This document shows positions 7,746 to 15,043 of a DNA stretch of 16,650 bases, in pieces; the first letter of the stretch is position 1; the number at the start of each line of letters is the position of its first letter. The notes beneath the pieces were generated by a model, which made no database searches, was not told the origin of the DNA, and was given only the letters and a program-made list of their open reading frames with translations. The position numbers and the translations under genes were made by a program. Source of the DNA: Crocosphaera chwakensis CCY0110 (lineage in GTDB: Bacteria > Cyanobacteriota > Cyanobacteriia > Cyanobacteriales > Microcystaceae). Location: positions 1-16,650 of the forward strand of contig NZ_AAXW01000086.1 of assembly GCF_000169335.1 (NCBI RefSeq). Reading direction: 5' to 3'.

Positions 7746-8516
7746 TTAAGCTTGTGCGAGTAATTTCTCTTCAATAAAGTCATATCCTGATTCTTCTAAT
7801 TCTAGAGCTAACTCTTTACCACCACTCGTAACAATTTGACCATCATACATCACATGAACATGATGAGGTTCAATATAGTTTAATAACCGTTGATAGTGGG
7901 TAATTAATAAGAAAGCATTATCAGGAGTTGATAACTGATTAACACCGTTAGCAACAATTTTTAAAGCATCAATATCTAACCCTGAATCAATTTCGTCTAA
8001 AATGCCTAATGTGGGTTCTAATAAAGCCATTTGTAGGATTTCATTACGCTTTTTCTCTCCCCCAGAAAACCCCTCATTTAAACTTCTGTCTAGAAAAGCA
8101 GCATTCATCTTGACAACCTCTAACTTTTCCTCAACTAAATCTTCAAAATCAAAGGTATCAATTTCCTCTAATCCTAAATGTTTACGACGGGTATTATAAG
8201 CTACTCTCAAGAAATCTAAATTACTCACTCCAGGAATTTCTAAAGGATATTGAAAGGCTAAAAATATCCCTTCTAAGGCTCGTTCATCGGGGCTTTTATC
8301 TAAGATATTTTCCCCTTTATAAAACACCTCGCCACCTGTAATTTCATAGTCAGGATGTCCAGCCAAAACCTTAGATAAAGTGCTTTTTCCTGAGCCATTT
8401 CTGCCCATAATGGCGTGAACTTCACCTGCTTTAATTTCCAGGTTAACCCCTTTTAAAATAGGAGTTCCTTCAACATTAGCAGTCAAATTTTTAACAGATA
8501 GGATAACGTTACTCAT
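7746..8516 (-). CDS. sufC: Fe-S cluster assembly ATPase SufC
   Basis: SufC is the cytosolic ABC-type ATPase of the SUF scaffold (SufBC2D), where ATP hydrolysis reshapes SufB-SufD for Fe-S cluster assembly. I place the start at the ATG at 8516, giving MSNVILSVKNL, the family N-terminus. An ATG at 8519 is directly adjacent, and an upstream one at 8546 would add a ten-residue tail with no homology value. Motifs, numbered from 8516: Walker A GRNGSGKST (38-46), ABC signature FSGGEKKR (150-157), Walker B GILDE (171-175), D-loop SGLD, and H-loop ITHYQR. Two small departures from the usual wording are GRNGSGKS (commonly GPNGSGKS) and LDEIDSGLD (commonly LDETDSGLD); neither removes a catalytic residue. 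It follows sufB by 86 bp. No sufD or sufS follows. Confidence 0.96.
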   Translation of the reverse strand: MSNVILSVKNLTANVEGTPILKGVNLEIKAGEVHAIMGRNGSGKSTLSKVLAGHPDYEITGGEVFYKGENILDKSPDERALEGIFLAFQYPLEIPGVSNLDFLRVAYNTRRKHLGLEEIDTFDFEDLVEEKLEVVKMNAAFLDRSLNEGFSGGEKKRNEILQMALLEPTLGILDEIDSGLDIDALKIVANGVNQLSTPDNAFLLITHYQRLLNYIEPHHVHVMYDGQIVTSGGKELALELEESGYDFIEEKLLAQA

Positions 8517-8568
8517 CATTTTGATTAATTGTTGAATTGTTGGCAAATAGAAGCCATCAATCTTTGAA

Positions 8569-8593
8569 AACTGATGACTGATAACTGATAATT
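8569..8593. repeat. ACTGATA heptamer tandem repeat in the sufB-sufC spacer
   Basis: About three and a half units with a seven-base period (AACTGAT, GACTGAT, AACTGAT, AATT) lie between sufB and sufC. They resemble the units at 3384-3435 and the short tandemly repeated sequences known from cyanobacteria. The block may alter mRNA folding between the two cistrons. Confidence 0.7.
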
Positions 8594-8602
8594 GCTAATC
8601 GT

Positions 8603-10045
8603 CTATCCGACGGTTCCTTCTAACTTCAAACTCAATAATTTATCAGCTTCTGAAGCAAATTCCATCGGTAATTCACTTAAGACATCTTGACAGAAACCAC
8701 TGACTAACATTGAGATAGCATCTTCTTCGGAAATACCCCGTTGAGCAAAGTAAAATAACTGATCTTCTCCTATCTTAGAAGTAGACGCTTCATGTTCAAC
8801 TTTTGCTGTATTATTATCAACTTGAATATAAGGAAATGTATTAGCTTCAGCATTATCTCCAATTAACATTGAATCACATTGGGAGTAATTTCTTGCCCCT
8901 TTTGCTTTAGGTCCCATCTGCACTAAACCCCGATAACTATTTTTGGAGTTTCCAGCAGAAATACCTTTAGAAATAATGGTACTACGGGTATTTTTACCAA
9001 TATGAATCATCTTAGTTCCCGTGTCAGCTTGCTGCTTATTATTAGTTAAAGCAATAGAGTAAAATTCCCCAACAGAATTATCTCCCACTAAGACACAACT
9101 GGGATACTTCCAAGTAATAGCTGAACCAGTTTCTACTTGAGTCCAAGAAATCTTGGAATTAACTCCTTTACAGAGTCCTCTTTTGGTCACAAAATTGTAA
9201 ATTCCGCCCTTACCATTTTCGTCACCGGCGTACCAATTTTGCACCGTAGAGTATTTAATATCTGCATTATCTAAAGCGACTAATTCTACTACAGCAGCAT
9301 GAAGTTGGTTACTATCATACATAGGGGCGGTGCAGCCTTCTAAATAGCTAACAGATGCGCCTTCTTCTGCCACAATTAAAGTGCGTTCAAATTGTCCCGT
9401 ATCTCCATTATTAATACGAAAATAAGTAGACAGTTCCATCGGGCATTTTACCCCTTTAGGAATAAATACAAAAGAACCATCACTAAACACCGCAGCATTT
9501 AACGCAGCAAAGAAATTATCCCCAACAGGAACAACACTACCGAGATACTTTTTAACTAACTCTGGATGTTCTTCTAATGCTTCAGAAATAGAACAGAATA
9601 TAACACCATCTTCTGCTAATTTTTCTTTATAAGTTGTTCCTACAGAAACACTATCAAAAATAGCATCCACAGCTACATTACTAAGCCGTTTTTGTTCAGA
9701 TAAGGGAATGCCTAATTTTTCAAAGGTTTCCAGTAAAGCTGGGTCAACTTCGTCTAAATTTTTTAGTTTTTCCTTCTTCTGTTTTGGCGCAGAATAATAG
9801 ATAATATTTTGGTAATCAATTTTTGGATAATTGACATGGGGCCAGGTGGGTTCGGTCATTTTTAACCATTGCTGATAAGCTTTGAGACGAAACTCCAGCA
9901 TAAATTCGGGTTCGTTCTTTTTGGCCGAAATAAGACGAATAACATCTTCATTTAAACCACGAGGAATGGTATCAGCTTCAATGTCAGTAACAAAGCCGTA
10001 TTTATAGGGTTGGTTGACTAGGTTTTTGACGGTGGTTGCACTCAT
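8603..10045 (-). CDS. sufB: Fe-S cluster assembly scaffold SufB
   Basis: SufB is the scaffold subunit of SufBCD; it receives sulfur from SufS and carries the nascent Fe-S cluster. The 480-residue product is full length and very close to the cyanobacterial and plastid (Ycf24) form. It shows FIPKGVKCPMELSTYFRIN (194-212), EGCTAPMYDSNQLHAAVVEL (236-255), NFVTKRG-x-CKG near 284-293, and the C-terminal core with C390 in NYSQCDSML and E419 in VEHEAST, which align by eye with residues needed for assembly in E. coli SufB. It begins the minus-strand unit, divergent from sufR. A predicted promoter (-35 TTGAGT, -10 TATAAT, minus strand) with two SufR-type sites lies upstream, so repression under Fe-S sufficiency is expected. 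The Shine-Dalgarno (GGAGAA, about 16 bases away) is poor. Confidence 0.98.
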   Translation of the reverse strand: MSATTVKNLVNQPYKYGFVTDIEADTIPRGLNEDVIRLISAKKNEPEFMLEFRLKAYQQWLKMTEPTWPHVNYPKIDYQNIIYYSAPKQKKEKLKNLDEVDPALLETFEKLGIPLSEQKRLSNVAVDAIFDSVSVGTTYKEKLAEDGVIFCSISEALEEHPELVKKYLGSVVPVGDNFFAALNAAVFSDGSFVFIPKGVKCPMELSTYFRINNGDTGQFERTLIVAEEGASVSYLEGCTAPMYDSNQLHAAVVELVALDNADIKYSTVQNWYAGDENGKGGIYNFVTKRGLCKGVNSKISWTQVETGSAITWKYPSCVLVGDNSVGEFYSIALTNNKQQADTGTKMIHIGKNTRSTIISKGISAGNSKNSYRGLVQMGPKAKGARNYSQCDSMLIGDNAEANTFPYIQVDNNTAKVEHEASTSKIGEDQLFYFAQRGISEEDAISMLVSGFCQDVLSELPMEFASEADKLLSLKLEGTVG

Positions 10046-10077
10046 TAGATTTTGTGTTCTCCGTTTTAGTTCAATGT

Positions 10078-10097
10078 CTCTCCCTAATACTGGAGAG
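10078..10097 (-). other. Small hairpin in the sufB 5' leader
   Basis: CTCTCC (10078-10083) and GGAGAG (10092-10097) form an exact six-pair stem around eight bases, about 33 bases before the sufB start in the predicted transcript. A second short inverted repeat (TCTCT/AGAGA, 10160-10174) lies further upstream in the leader. Either could influence translation or stability; neither resembles a riboswitch I know. Confidence 0.35.
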
Positions 10098-10183
10098 TCT
10101 TATGGTTTCAAAGATGATGGTTTAGCAGGGGATGAGTCATTAATCCCACAAAGCCCATGTCTCTAGAGTAGAGATTAATAAAA

Positions 10184-10197
10184 CAACATTTATGTTT
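10184..10197. promoter_or_regulatory. Second, imperfect SufR operator (CAAC-N6-GTTT)
   Basis: CAACATTTATGTTT keeps the CAAC-N6-GTTG layout with one changed base. It lies exactly 40 bp from the perfect site, centre to centre, and just downstream of the predicted sufB -10, about where transcription would begin. In Synechocystis a perfect and a weaker SufR site are known between sufR and sufB, so a low-affinity second site here is plausible. Confidence 0.6.
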
Positions 10198-10201
10198 CTT
10201 T

Positions 10202-10231
10202 ATTATAGCTTACAATAGATTAACAACTCAA
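10202..10231 (-). promoter_or_regulatory. Predicted sigma-70-type promoter of sufBC
   Basis: Read on the minus strand, TTGAGT (10231-10226) and TATAAT (10207-10202) are separated by 18 bases. The -35 lies inside the perfect SufR operator and the second operator begins just past the -10, so bound SufR would block polymerase. The leader to the sufB start would be about 150 bases. Prediction only. Confidence 0.6.
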
Positions 10232-10237
10232 TTGTTG
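10224..10237. promoter_or_regulatory. SufR operator, perfect CAAC-N6-GTTG
   Basis: CAACTCAATTGTTG matches the known SufR inverted repeat exactly, and one further flanking pair (A before, T after) is also complementary. It lies in the sufR-sufB divergent spacer, about 90 bases before sufR, and covers the predicted sufB -35. It probably serves both repression of sufBC and autoregulation of sufR. Confidence 0.85.
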
Positions 10238-10326
10238 TCAAAGTCACATTCCCCTAAAATTTTTCTGTAACCTTTTCTAAACTGTGAGCGTTACATTTCT
10301 TATCTATCTGACTTCTAAGTTTTAAA

Positions 10327-10986
10327 ATGACTACTATACAGCCCCCTTCCACCAAAGAAGACATTTTGCGGTATTTACTGAAACAGGGTCAAGCTACTGC
10401 TCAAAAACTCGCTGAATCTCTTGATATTACCCCCCAAGCTACCCGTCGTCATTTAAAAGACCTCGAAGCCGAAGGGTTACTCGAACATCATCTCTTACAA
10501 GGAGAGTTAGGACGACCCCAATATATCTATTCTCTCAGTAAACAAGGTCGCGATCGCTTTCCTAATCAATATGGGGAGTTTGCGGTGTCTTTTTTGAATA
10601 CGTTGACGGAGACAATGGGAGAAAATCAGGTCAAAGAGGTATTACGCAAGCAATGGCAACGCAAAGCGGATGATTATCGACAGCGCATTGGGAAGGGTTC
10701 CTTAAAGGAAAGAGTGGAAAGGTTAGTTAAACTGCGACAGGAAGAGGGTTATATGGCTGAAATACATAGGGCTAATGAGCAAAATGGTTTAAATGCTCAA
10801 GAGGAGGGTTATCTCCTAGCTGAACACCATTGTGCTATTTCTGAAGTGGCGGAGTCTTACCCAACAGTATGCGGTCATGAACTAGAAATGTTTGCCGAAA
10901 TTCTGCCCGATTGCATTATAGAACGAACCCATTGGATTAATGAAGGGGAACATAATTGTGGGTATTTAATTAAAGTGAAAAATTAA
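10327..10986 (+). CDS. sufR: Iron-sulfur-sensing transcriptional repressor SufR
   Basis: SufR is a winged-helix repressor that binds DNA as a cluster-loaded dimer and releases the suf operon when clusters are lost through iron or oxidative stress. The 219-residue product has an N-terminal DeoR/ArsR-like winged helix (about 12-70, with ATAQKLAESLDITPQATRRH as the helix-turn-helix) and a C-terminal cysteine set: C169, C182, C196 and C211. Three of these would serve as ligands of the [4Fe-4S] cluster in the Synechocystis protein by position in HHCA, TVCG and NCGY or PDC. Length fits the family. It is divergent from sufB with two operator-like repeats between them, the standard cyanobacterial arrangement. 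No clear Shine-Dalgarno precedes the ATG. Confidence 0.96.
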   Translation: MTTIQPPSTKEDILRYLLKQGQATAQKLAESLDITPQATRRHLKDLEAEGLLEHHLLQGELGRPQYIYSLSKQGRDRFPNQYGEFAVSFLNTLTETMGENQVKEVLRKQWQRKADDYRQRIGKGSLKERVERLVKLRQEEGYMAEIHRANEQNGLNAQEEGYLLAEHHCAISEVAESYPTVCGHELEMFAEILPDCIIERTHWINEGEHNCGYLIKVKN

Positions 10987-11016
10987 GAATTAATTTTCAT
11001 CATTGAGTTGTTTTTT

Positions 11017-11032
11017 CTAGAATCAGTTCTAG
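11017..11032. other. Perfect hairpin downstream of sufR
   Basis: CTAGAA-TCAG-TTCTAG, a six-pair stem with a four-base loop, lies 31 bases past the sufR stop. The T-run precedes rather than follows it on the plus strand, so it is not a standard terminator for sufR, though it could still end the message. Confidence 0.35.
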
Positions 11033-11164
11033 CATCAACTAAAGTTAAGTTTATTTTTATTTGCCCAATTTTATAGTATTATCTCAGACTTTTGTGAATG
11101 AAATGCACCTTTATAAAGTTTTAGTCATTTTTTTCCTTAGTCATCTTGACTATCATTGTACAGC

Positions 11165-11232
11165 GTAAAATTTTACTTGACAAAATCCTCTCAAAATGAA
11201 AGACTCAATAAAAAGTTTGGAAAGTTAACTTT
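11165..11232 (+). promoter_or_regulatory. Two 12-bp palindromes and a TTGACA box before the 84-residue gene
   Basis: GTAAAATTTTAC (11165-11176) and AAAGTTAACTTT (11221-11232) are exact palindromes, and TTGACA (11177-11182) abuts the first. No -10 with normal spacing follows, so the promoter call is weak. The palindromes may be regulator sites for the gene at 11254. Confidence 0.3.
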
Positions 11233-11253
11233 AAATATGTGTGATCGTTTATT

Positions 11254-11508
11254 ATGAATCAACCTCAATCTCCTGCTCAATTTTTAACTCCTGAAGAATC
11301 TGCTGATGTGGATAAAGCCCTATTGACTGCACCAGAAAAATTTTTAACCCGTTTAACTATTTCCTCTTTGAGATTATTAACTACCATTGCTAAAGATTTA
11401 GAGGTTTCTGTAGAAGACTTAACCCATCAACAAGTGATTGATTGGTTTGAGAAAGATGGAAAAATACGACGAGAACAAGGGGCAGATGCTGCAGTTTTGA
11501 AATGGTAA
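11254..11508 (+). CDS. Small conserved-looking hypothetical protein (84 residues)
   Basis: I do not recognise this protein. It is soluble and mostly helical, with no cysteine, signal peptide or membrane segment. The order is a Pro/Gln-rich start (QPQSPAQFLTPEES), a helical middle (KFLTRLTISSLRLLTTIAKD) and a charged end (DWFEKDGKIRREQGADAAVL, then KW). Coding status is supported by the even amino-acid composition, the absence of a competing ORF, and a position with its own upstream spacer. It lies between sufR and the ferredoxin gene, 243 bp from the latter, so it is probably a separate unit. No function is proposed. Confidence 0.7.
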   Translation: MNQPQSPAQFLTPEESADVDKALLTAPEKFLTRLTISSLRLLTTIAKDLEVSVEDLTHQQVIDWFEKDGKIRREQGADAAVLKW

Positions 11509-11751
11509 GTTAACTCATCATTTATGATAATCAATCCCTTTCATATCGTTTCTATGTCCTTCAAGTTAAAGATATTTCAGGATGAATCGTAATAATACTG
11601 AGAGAGTGAAATCAAAATAAATAGAAAAATCAATAATATTACTGTAGTTTATTTAATAAGGGTAAATTTTTTAAAAAATTGTATTTTCCCACTTCCAAGA
11701 AACATTGTTACACGGTAAAATAGACAATGAATCCTTCTGTAATAAATGTAG

Positions 11752-12276
11752 ATGAACGAACCCGTACCCGTTGTTAATACTTCAGAAGAAATAACTCCCA
11801 TTGTCCAAACGCCATTAAAATCTCAAGATAGTTTATTAGAAACCACTCAAATCTTGGGACTTACTCAAATTCAAAGACATTTGTTTCTTTGTGCAGACCA
11901 AACTAAACCCAAATGTTGCTCTAAAGTAACCAGTTTAGAAGCTTGGGACTATCTTAAACGTCGTCTCAAAGAACTTAAACTTGACCAAGTTACAGAAACA
12001 CAACCTTCTTGTATTTTTCGCACAAAAGCTAATTGTTTGCGGGTTTGTATGGATGGGCCTATTTTAGTGGTTTATCCTGATGGTGTTTGGTATCGTCAGG
12101 CAACCCCTGAAGTGATTGAACGCATTATTCAAGAACATCTGATTGGCAATAAAATTGTTGAAGATTATGCCTTCTGTACCCATGCTTTGCCTCAACCCTT
12201 GAATAAACCTCAATTAAAAGCCATTAAAAACCAATCTACTGACCTCGATCATGAGATAATAGACCAGAAGACATAA
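11752..12276 (+). CDS. Thioredoxin-like [2Fe-2S] ferredoxin
   Basis: The core from about residue 40 to 140 follows the (2Fe-2S) ferredoxin-thioredoxin fold. HLFLCADQTKPKCC gives C47 and C55/C56, and FRTKANCLRVCMDGP gives C95 and C99; this C-x7/8-C ... C-x3-C set is the usual cluster-ligand layout of the family. VVYPDGVWYRQATPE-x-x-x-x-I-x-x-H-L and a final IVEDYAF complete the domain. Other cysteines are C87 and C142. About 40 residues of Ser/Thr/Gln-rich N-terminal extension and a charged 25-residue tail flank the core. The role would be electron transfer or redox sensing in the cytosol; the partner is unknown. The ATG at 11752 has no good Shine-Dalgarno. The rre1 gene follows 111 bp downstream on the same strand, and co-transcription is possible. 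Confidence 0.85.
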   Translation: MNEPVPVVNTSEEITPIVQTPLKSQDSLLETTQILGLTQIQRHLFLCADQTKPKCCSKVTSLEAWDYLKRRLKELKLDQVTETQPSCIFRTKANCLRVCMDGPILVVYPDGVWYRQATPEVIERIIQEHLIGNKIVEDYAFCTHALPQPLNKPQLKAIKNQSTDLDHEIIDQKT

Positions 12277-12387
12277 TAAAGTGTTACTTAAAACAATCCT
12301 CCAAGGTTAAGATTGAATTAAAATAGTCTTAATTCCCAACATAACTTTTACACAGAATCCCTATCAAAACTTACCTGAGAAAACAAG

Positions 12388-13047
12388 ATGCCACCCTTAA
12401 AAGATAACTCACAAAAAGATAATAAGCATTTATTATTAGTTGATGATGATCCTAACCTAGTTTTGTTAGTAAAAGATTATCTGGAATTTCAAGGATATGA
12501 CGTTACTACAGCAGAAAATGGTAAAGAAGCACTAGAAATCTTAACTAAAGAGATTCCTGATATGATCATCTGTGACGTTATGATGCCAGAAATGGACGGT
12601 TATTCCCTCATAGAAAAAGTGCGTCAAGATGCTCGCACCAGTTGGGTTCCTGTGATGTTTCTTTCTGCCAAAGGACAAAGCCAAGATAGGGTAAAAGGAC
12701 TCAATACCGGGGCTGATGTATATATGGTAAAACCCTTTGAACCAGAAGAGTTAGTGGCTCAAGTAGAGTCATCTCTCAAACAAGCAAGCCGTTTAATGCG
12801 TCACAAGGGTAATATTTCTCTAGACGATAGTAACCGTATTCAGGTTCCCAGTAACGTAGAATTAACCCCGACAGAAACCAAAGTGGTTCAATTAGTGGCT
12901 CAAGGACTATCTAATAGAGATGTGGCTGAGAAACTCAGTGTCAGTCAACGCACCATAGAAAGTCATGTTTCTAATATGCTCAACAAAACTAATCTTCATA
13001 ACCGCACCGAGTTAGCTCGTTGGGCGATTGAAAATAGTATCGCTTAA
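12388..13047 (+). CDS. rre1: NarL-type response regulator Rre1 (Ycf29-like)
   Basis: The N-terminal receiver domain (about 13-130) has the acidic pocket D19-D21, the phospho-acceptor D63 in CDVMMPEMDG, S93 in FLSAKG, and K115 in MVKPFEPEELVAQVESSLKQ. A short linker leads to a LuxR/NarL helix-turn-helix (157-219) with ELTPTETKVVQLVAQGLSNR, SVSQRTIESHVSNMLNKTNL and HNRTELARWAIEN. The wording matches the cyanobacterial Rre1 / plastid Ycf29 group (Slr1783 type). Members work with Hik2 or Hik34 and control heat-, salt- and redox-responsive genes. No kinase gene lies nearby, which is usual. A rho-independent terminator follows the stop, so the transcript ends here. Confidence 0.88.
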   Translation: MPPLKDNSQKDNKHLLLVDDDPNLVLLVKDYLEFQGYDVTTAENGKEALEILTKEIPDMIICDVMMPEMDGYSLIEKVRQDARTSWVPVMFLSAKGQSQDRVKGLNTGADVYMVKPFEPEELVAQVESSLKQASRLMRHKGNISLDDSNRIQVPSNVELTPTETKVVQLVAQGLSNRDVAEKLSVSQRTIESHVSNMLNKTNLHNRTELARWAIENSIA

Positions 13048-13072
13048 AATTTGTTAGCTATCTTTGCAAGAA

Positions 13073-13113
13073 ACCCCATATTTTGACTGAAAGTCGGTGT
13101 GGGGTAATTTTTA
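13073..13113 (+). terminator. Rho-independent terminator after rre1
   Basis: ACCCCATA (13073-13080) pairs with TGTGGGGT (13098-13105) in an eight-pair stem with one G-U pair, followed by AATTTTTA. The distance of 26 bases from the rre1 stop is typical. Confidence 0.75.
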
Positions 13114-13115
13114 TG

Positions 13116-13278
13116 CTGTTTTTTGACTATTTTGAAATTTATAACTTGAGAAAGATTAATTGTTGATCTAAAATTACTAAGATTGGACTATTTATAGCCA
13201 GTTTACAGAATTGATGACATAGACTAGCTATTTAGTATTAATTACTAAACGATCGGCAATGTTGAATAGTCAAAACAG
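13116..13278. repeat. 163-bp segment bounded by imperfect terminal inverted repeats
   Basis: CTGTTTTTTGACTATT (13116-13131) and AATAGTCAAAACAG (13265-13278) are inverted copies apart from two extra T bases in the left arm. The enclosed AT-rich DNA has no ORF. No target-site duplication is obvious. It may be a non-coding miniature element, a pair of regulator sites, or chance. The core ATAGTCAAA returns at 15876-15919. Confidence 0.35.
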
Positions 13279-13344
13279 TTTTGTTGTTAGCCATTGCCTA
13301 GGTTTAAGAATTTTTACTACGAAAACAAATAAGTCCTGAATCAG

Positions 13345-13935
13345 ATGAAAACCTCAATAAATTATATAAACTTAATTTTGTTTTTTTTAATTACCCTATT
13401 AAGTAGTTGTGATAATTCAAGTTTTTCAAAAACAACAAAATCACAATCATTAGCAAGAAAAAGTAATAAAAATATTTCCATTAATTTAGACCAGACTTGT
13501 ACTAACGAAAAGGTTGGTTATCAAGTTAATTATCCTCAAAATTGGCAAACAAATTCGGGCGATGTAATGAACGATTGTCAAGTTTTTGATCCAAATTCTG
13601 CTAAAGTACCCGAACAAACAGAAAGTATTAGCAAAGCCATTTATTTAAGAGTAGAAGAAAATACACCTTTTGATTTAGTTAGTCAAGAAAACTTAGGAGA
13701 GCAACACCTCTCAAAAGAAACTCTTACCATTGATTCTTATCAAGCAGTAGCGGTTGAAAGTGAATCTACTGGTAGAGCAATGTTACCAAAAGGTCAACGA
13801 AACTATAGTTATATTGTTGATTTAGGCAATCGCACTTTTATTGCAACAACCTATGATGTTCCCAATAATAATTATACAAAAAACAAACAAATTTTAGATG
13901 ATATGCTCAAAACAATTGAATTTAGTGAGAATTAA
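13345..13935 (+). CDS. Predicted lipoprotein of unknown function
   Basis: The 196-residue product begins with a classic lipoprotein signal: a Lys near the start, a hydrophobic run (INLILFFLITLL) and the lipobox LSSC with C22 as the acylation site. A Ser/Lys-rich linker follows. The mature domain (about 45-194) contains KVGYQVNYPQNWQTNSGD, then VFDPNSAKVPEQTESISKAI and repeated beta-like segments ending in TYDVPNNNYTKNKQILDDML. This resembles the compact PsbP-like or periplasmic domains that are common in cyanobacterial lipoproteins, but I cannot assign a family. It should be membrane-anchored on the periplasmic side. The AI-2E-type gene follows 85 bp later on the same strand and could be co-transcribed. 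No Shine-Dalgarno is evident. Confidence 0.8.
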   Translation: MKTSINYINLILFFLITLLSSCDNSSFSKTTKSQSLARKSNKNISINLDQTCTNEKVGYQVNYPQNWQTNSGDVMNDCQVFDPNSAKVPEQTESISKAIYLRVEENTPFDLVSQENLGEQHLSKETLTIDSYQAVAVESESTGRAMLPKGQRNYSYIVDLGNRTFIATTYDVPNNNYTKNKQILDDMLKTIEFSEN

Positions 13936-14020
13936 TTACAGTAAACAAAGGTCAAAAAATCACAGTTATTAATACATTTATATTATTCTTAACAAGCAAT
14001 TTTATTGAGTATCAACACCG

Positions 14021-15043
14021 ATGAAAGTATCTAATAAAACGACACAAATTTTAATGGCAATTATTGCCATTATTCTCATATTAGCTGCTCTTAAAGCAAC
14101 TCAACCGATTTCAATGCCCTTGGCTTTTGCCTTTTTTCTAGTTGTTTTAGTTTATCCTTTACAAAACAAACTTGAACAAAAGTTGCCTCGTTGGTTAAGT
14201 TTAATTATTGTTTTATTTGTACTTGGTGGTGTTGTTGCTTTAGCTCAAGGAGCATTATCTTTAAGTGCAGAAATTATTGAACCCAAAATTCCCCAATATC
14301 TTGATCGTTTAGAACAAATGTGGACGGTAATTAAATCTTGGGCTAGTAATTATGGTTTACCAGTGCCTCAATTTAATTTTCAAAATAATAATACACCCAT
14401 TCAGTTAACACAACAGGCACTTAGTGGATTACAAACTTTTCTATCAACCGTAAGTTTATTAATTTTAACCATTTCTTTGTTGATTTTACTACTTTTAGAA
14501 GTTAATCAATACAAACGCAAAGTTCAACAAGCTTTTCCGTCTCGAACGAGTCAACATATTATTAATGCTGTGGGCAATACTAGCGAGAAATTACGGCGTT
14601 ATCTAACAGTCATGACTTTTACTTGCATTTTAACAGGAGTTTTAACGGGTATTTGGTGCTTAATTATTGGTGTCGATCTTGCTTTAGTTTGGGGTTTAAT
14701 TGCTTTTATTCTTAACTATGTTCCTACCATTGGTTCAATTATTGCTGTGATTCCTCCGACTTTAATTGCTCTTTTATTTAATGGTGTTCCTCGCGGTATT
14801 GCAACAGTAATAGGATTAGGGATTATTCAAGTAATAATGGGGAATTTTGTTGATCCCCGAATACAGGGAAAAACGCTGCAACTCTCTCCTTTTATTGCTT
14901 TATTTTCTATTGTATTCTGGGGATGGATTTGGGGAATTGCTGGTGCTATATTAGGGATTCCTATGACTATCTCAATTATCTTATTTTGCGAAGAGTTTGA
15001 AGCAACCCGTGGCGTAGCAATTATCTTAGGTGAGGTTGAATAA
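14021..15043 (+). CDS. AI-2E family (PerM/TqsA-type) multispanning membrane protein
   Basis: The 340-residue product matches the length and layout of the AI-2 exporter family (formerly UPF0118). It has two helices in the first 45 residues and one near 58-82, then a soluble segment (about 85-135) rich in amphipathic helix, a helix near 137-160, and a C-terminal cluster of helices between about 190 and 330. Family wording includes LRRYLTVMTFTCILTGV, then VLALVWGLIAFILNYVP-like text (VDLALVWGLIAFILNYVPTI), GNFVDPRIQGKTLQLSPFIA, and FWGWIWGIAGAILGIPM. Some members export autoinducer-2 or act as Na+/H+ antiporters; the substrate cannot be told here. Its stop codon is directly next to the 3' end of the convergent desaturase pseudogene. 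Confidence 0.92.
   Translation: MKVSNKTTQILMAIIAIILILAALKATQPISMPLAFAFFLVVLVYPLQNKLEQKLPRWLSLIIVLFVLGGVVALAQGALSLSAEIIEPKIPQYLDRLEQMWTVIKSWASNYGLPVPQFNFQNNNTPIQLTQQALSGLQTFLSTVSLLILTISLLILLLLEVNQYKRKVQQAFPSRTSQHIINAVGNTSEKLRRYLTVMTFTCILTGVLTGIWCLIIGVDLALVWGLIAFILNYVPTIGSIIAVIPPTLIALLFNGVPRGIATVIGLGIIQVIMGNFVDPRIQGKTLQLSPFIALFSIVFWGWIWGIAGAILGIPMTISIILFCEEFEATRGVAIILGEVE

Noticed and set aside
8002..8199. Plus-strand ORF inside sufC
   Set aside because: Antisense shadow of sufC, with no independent support.
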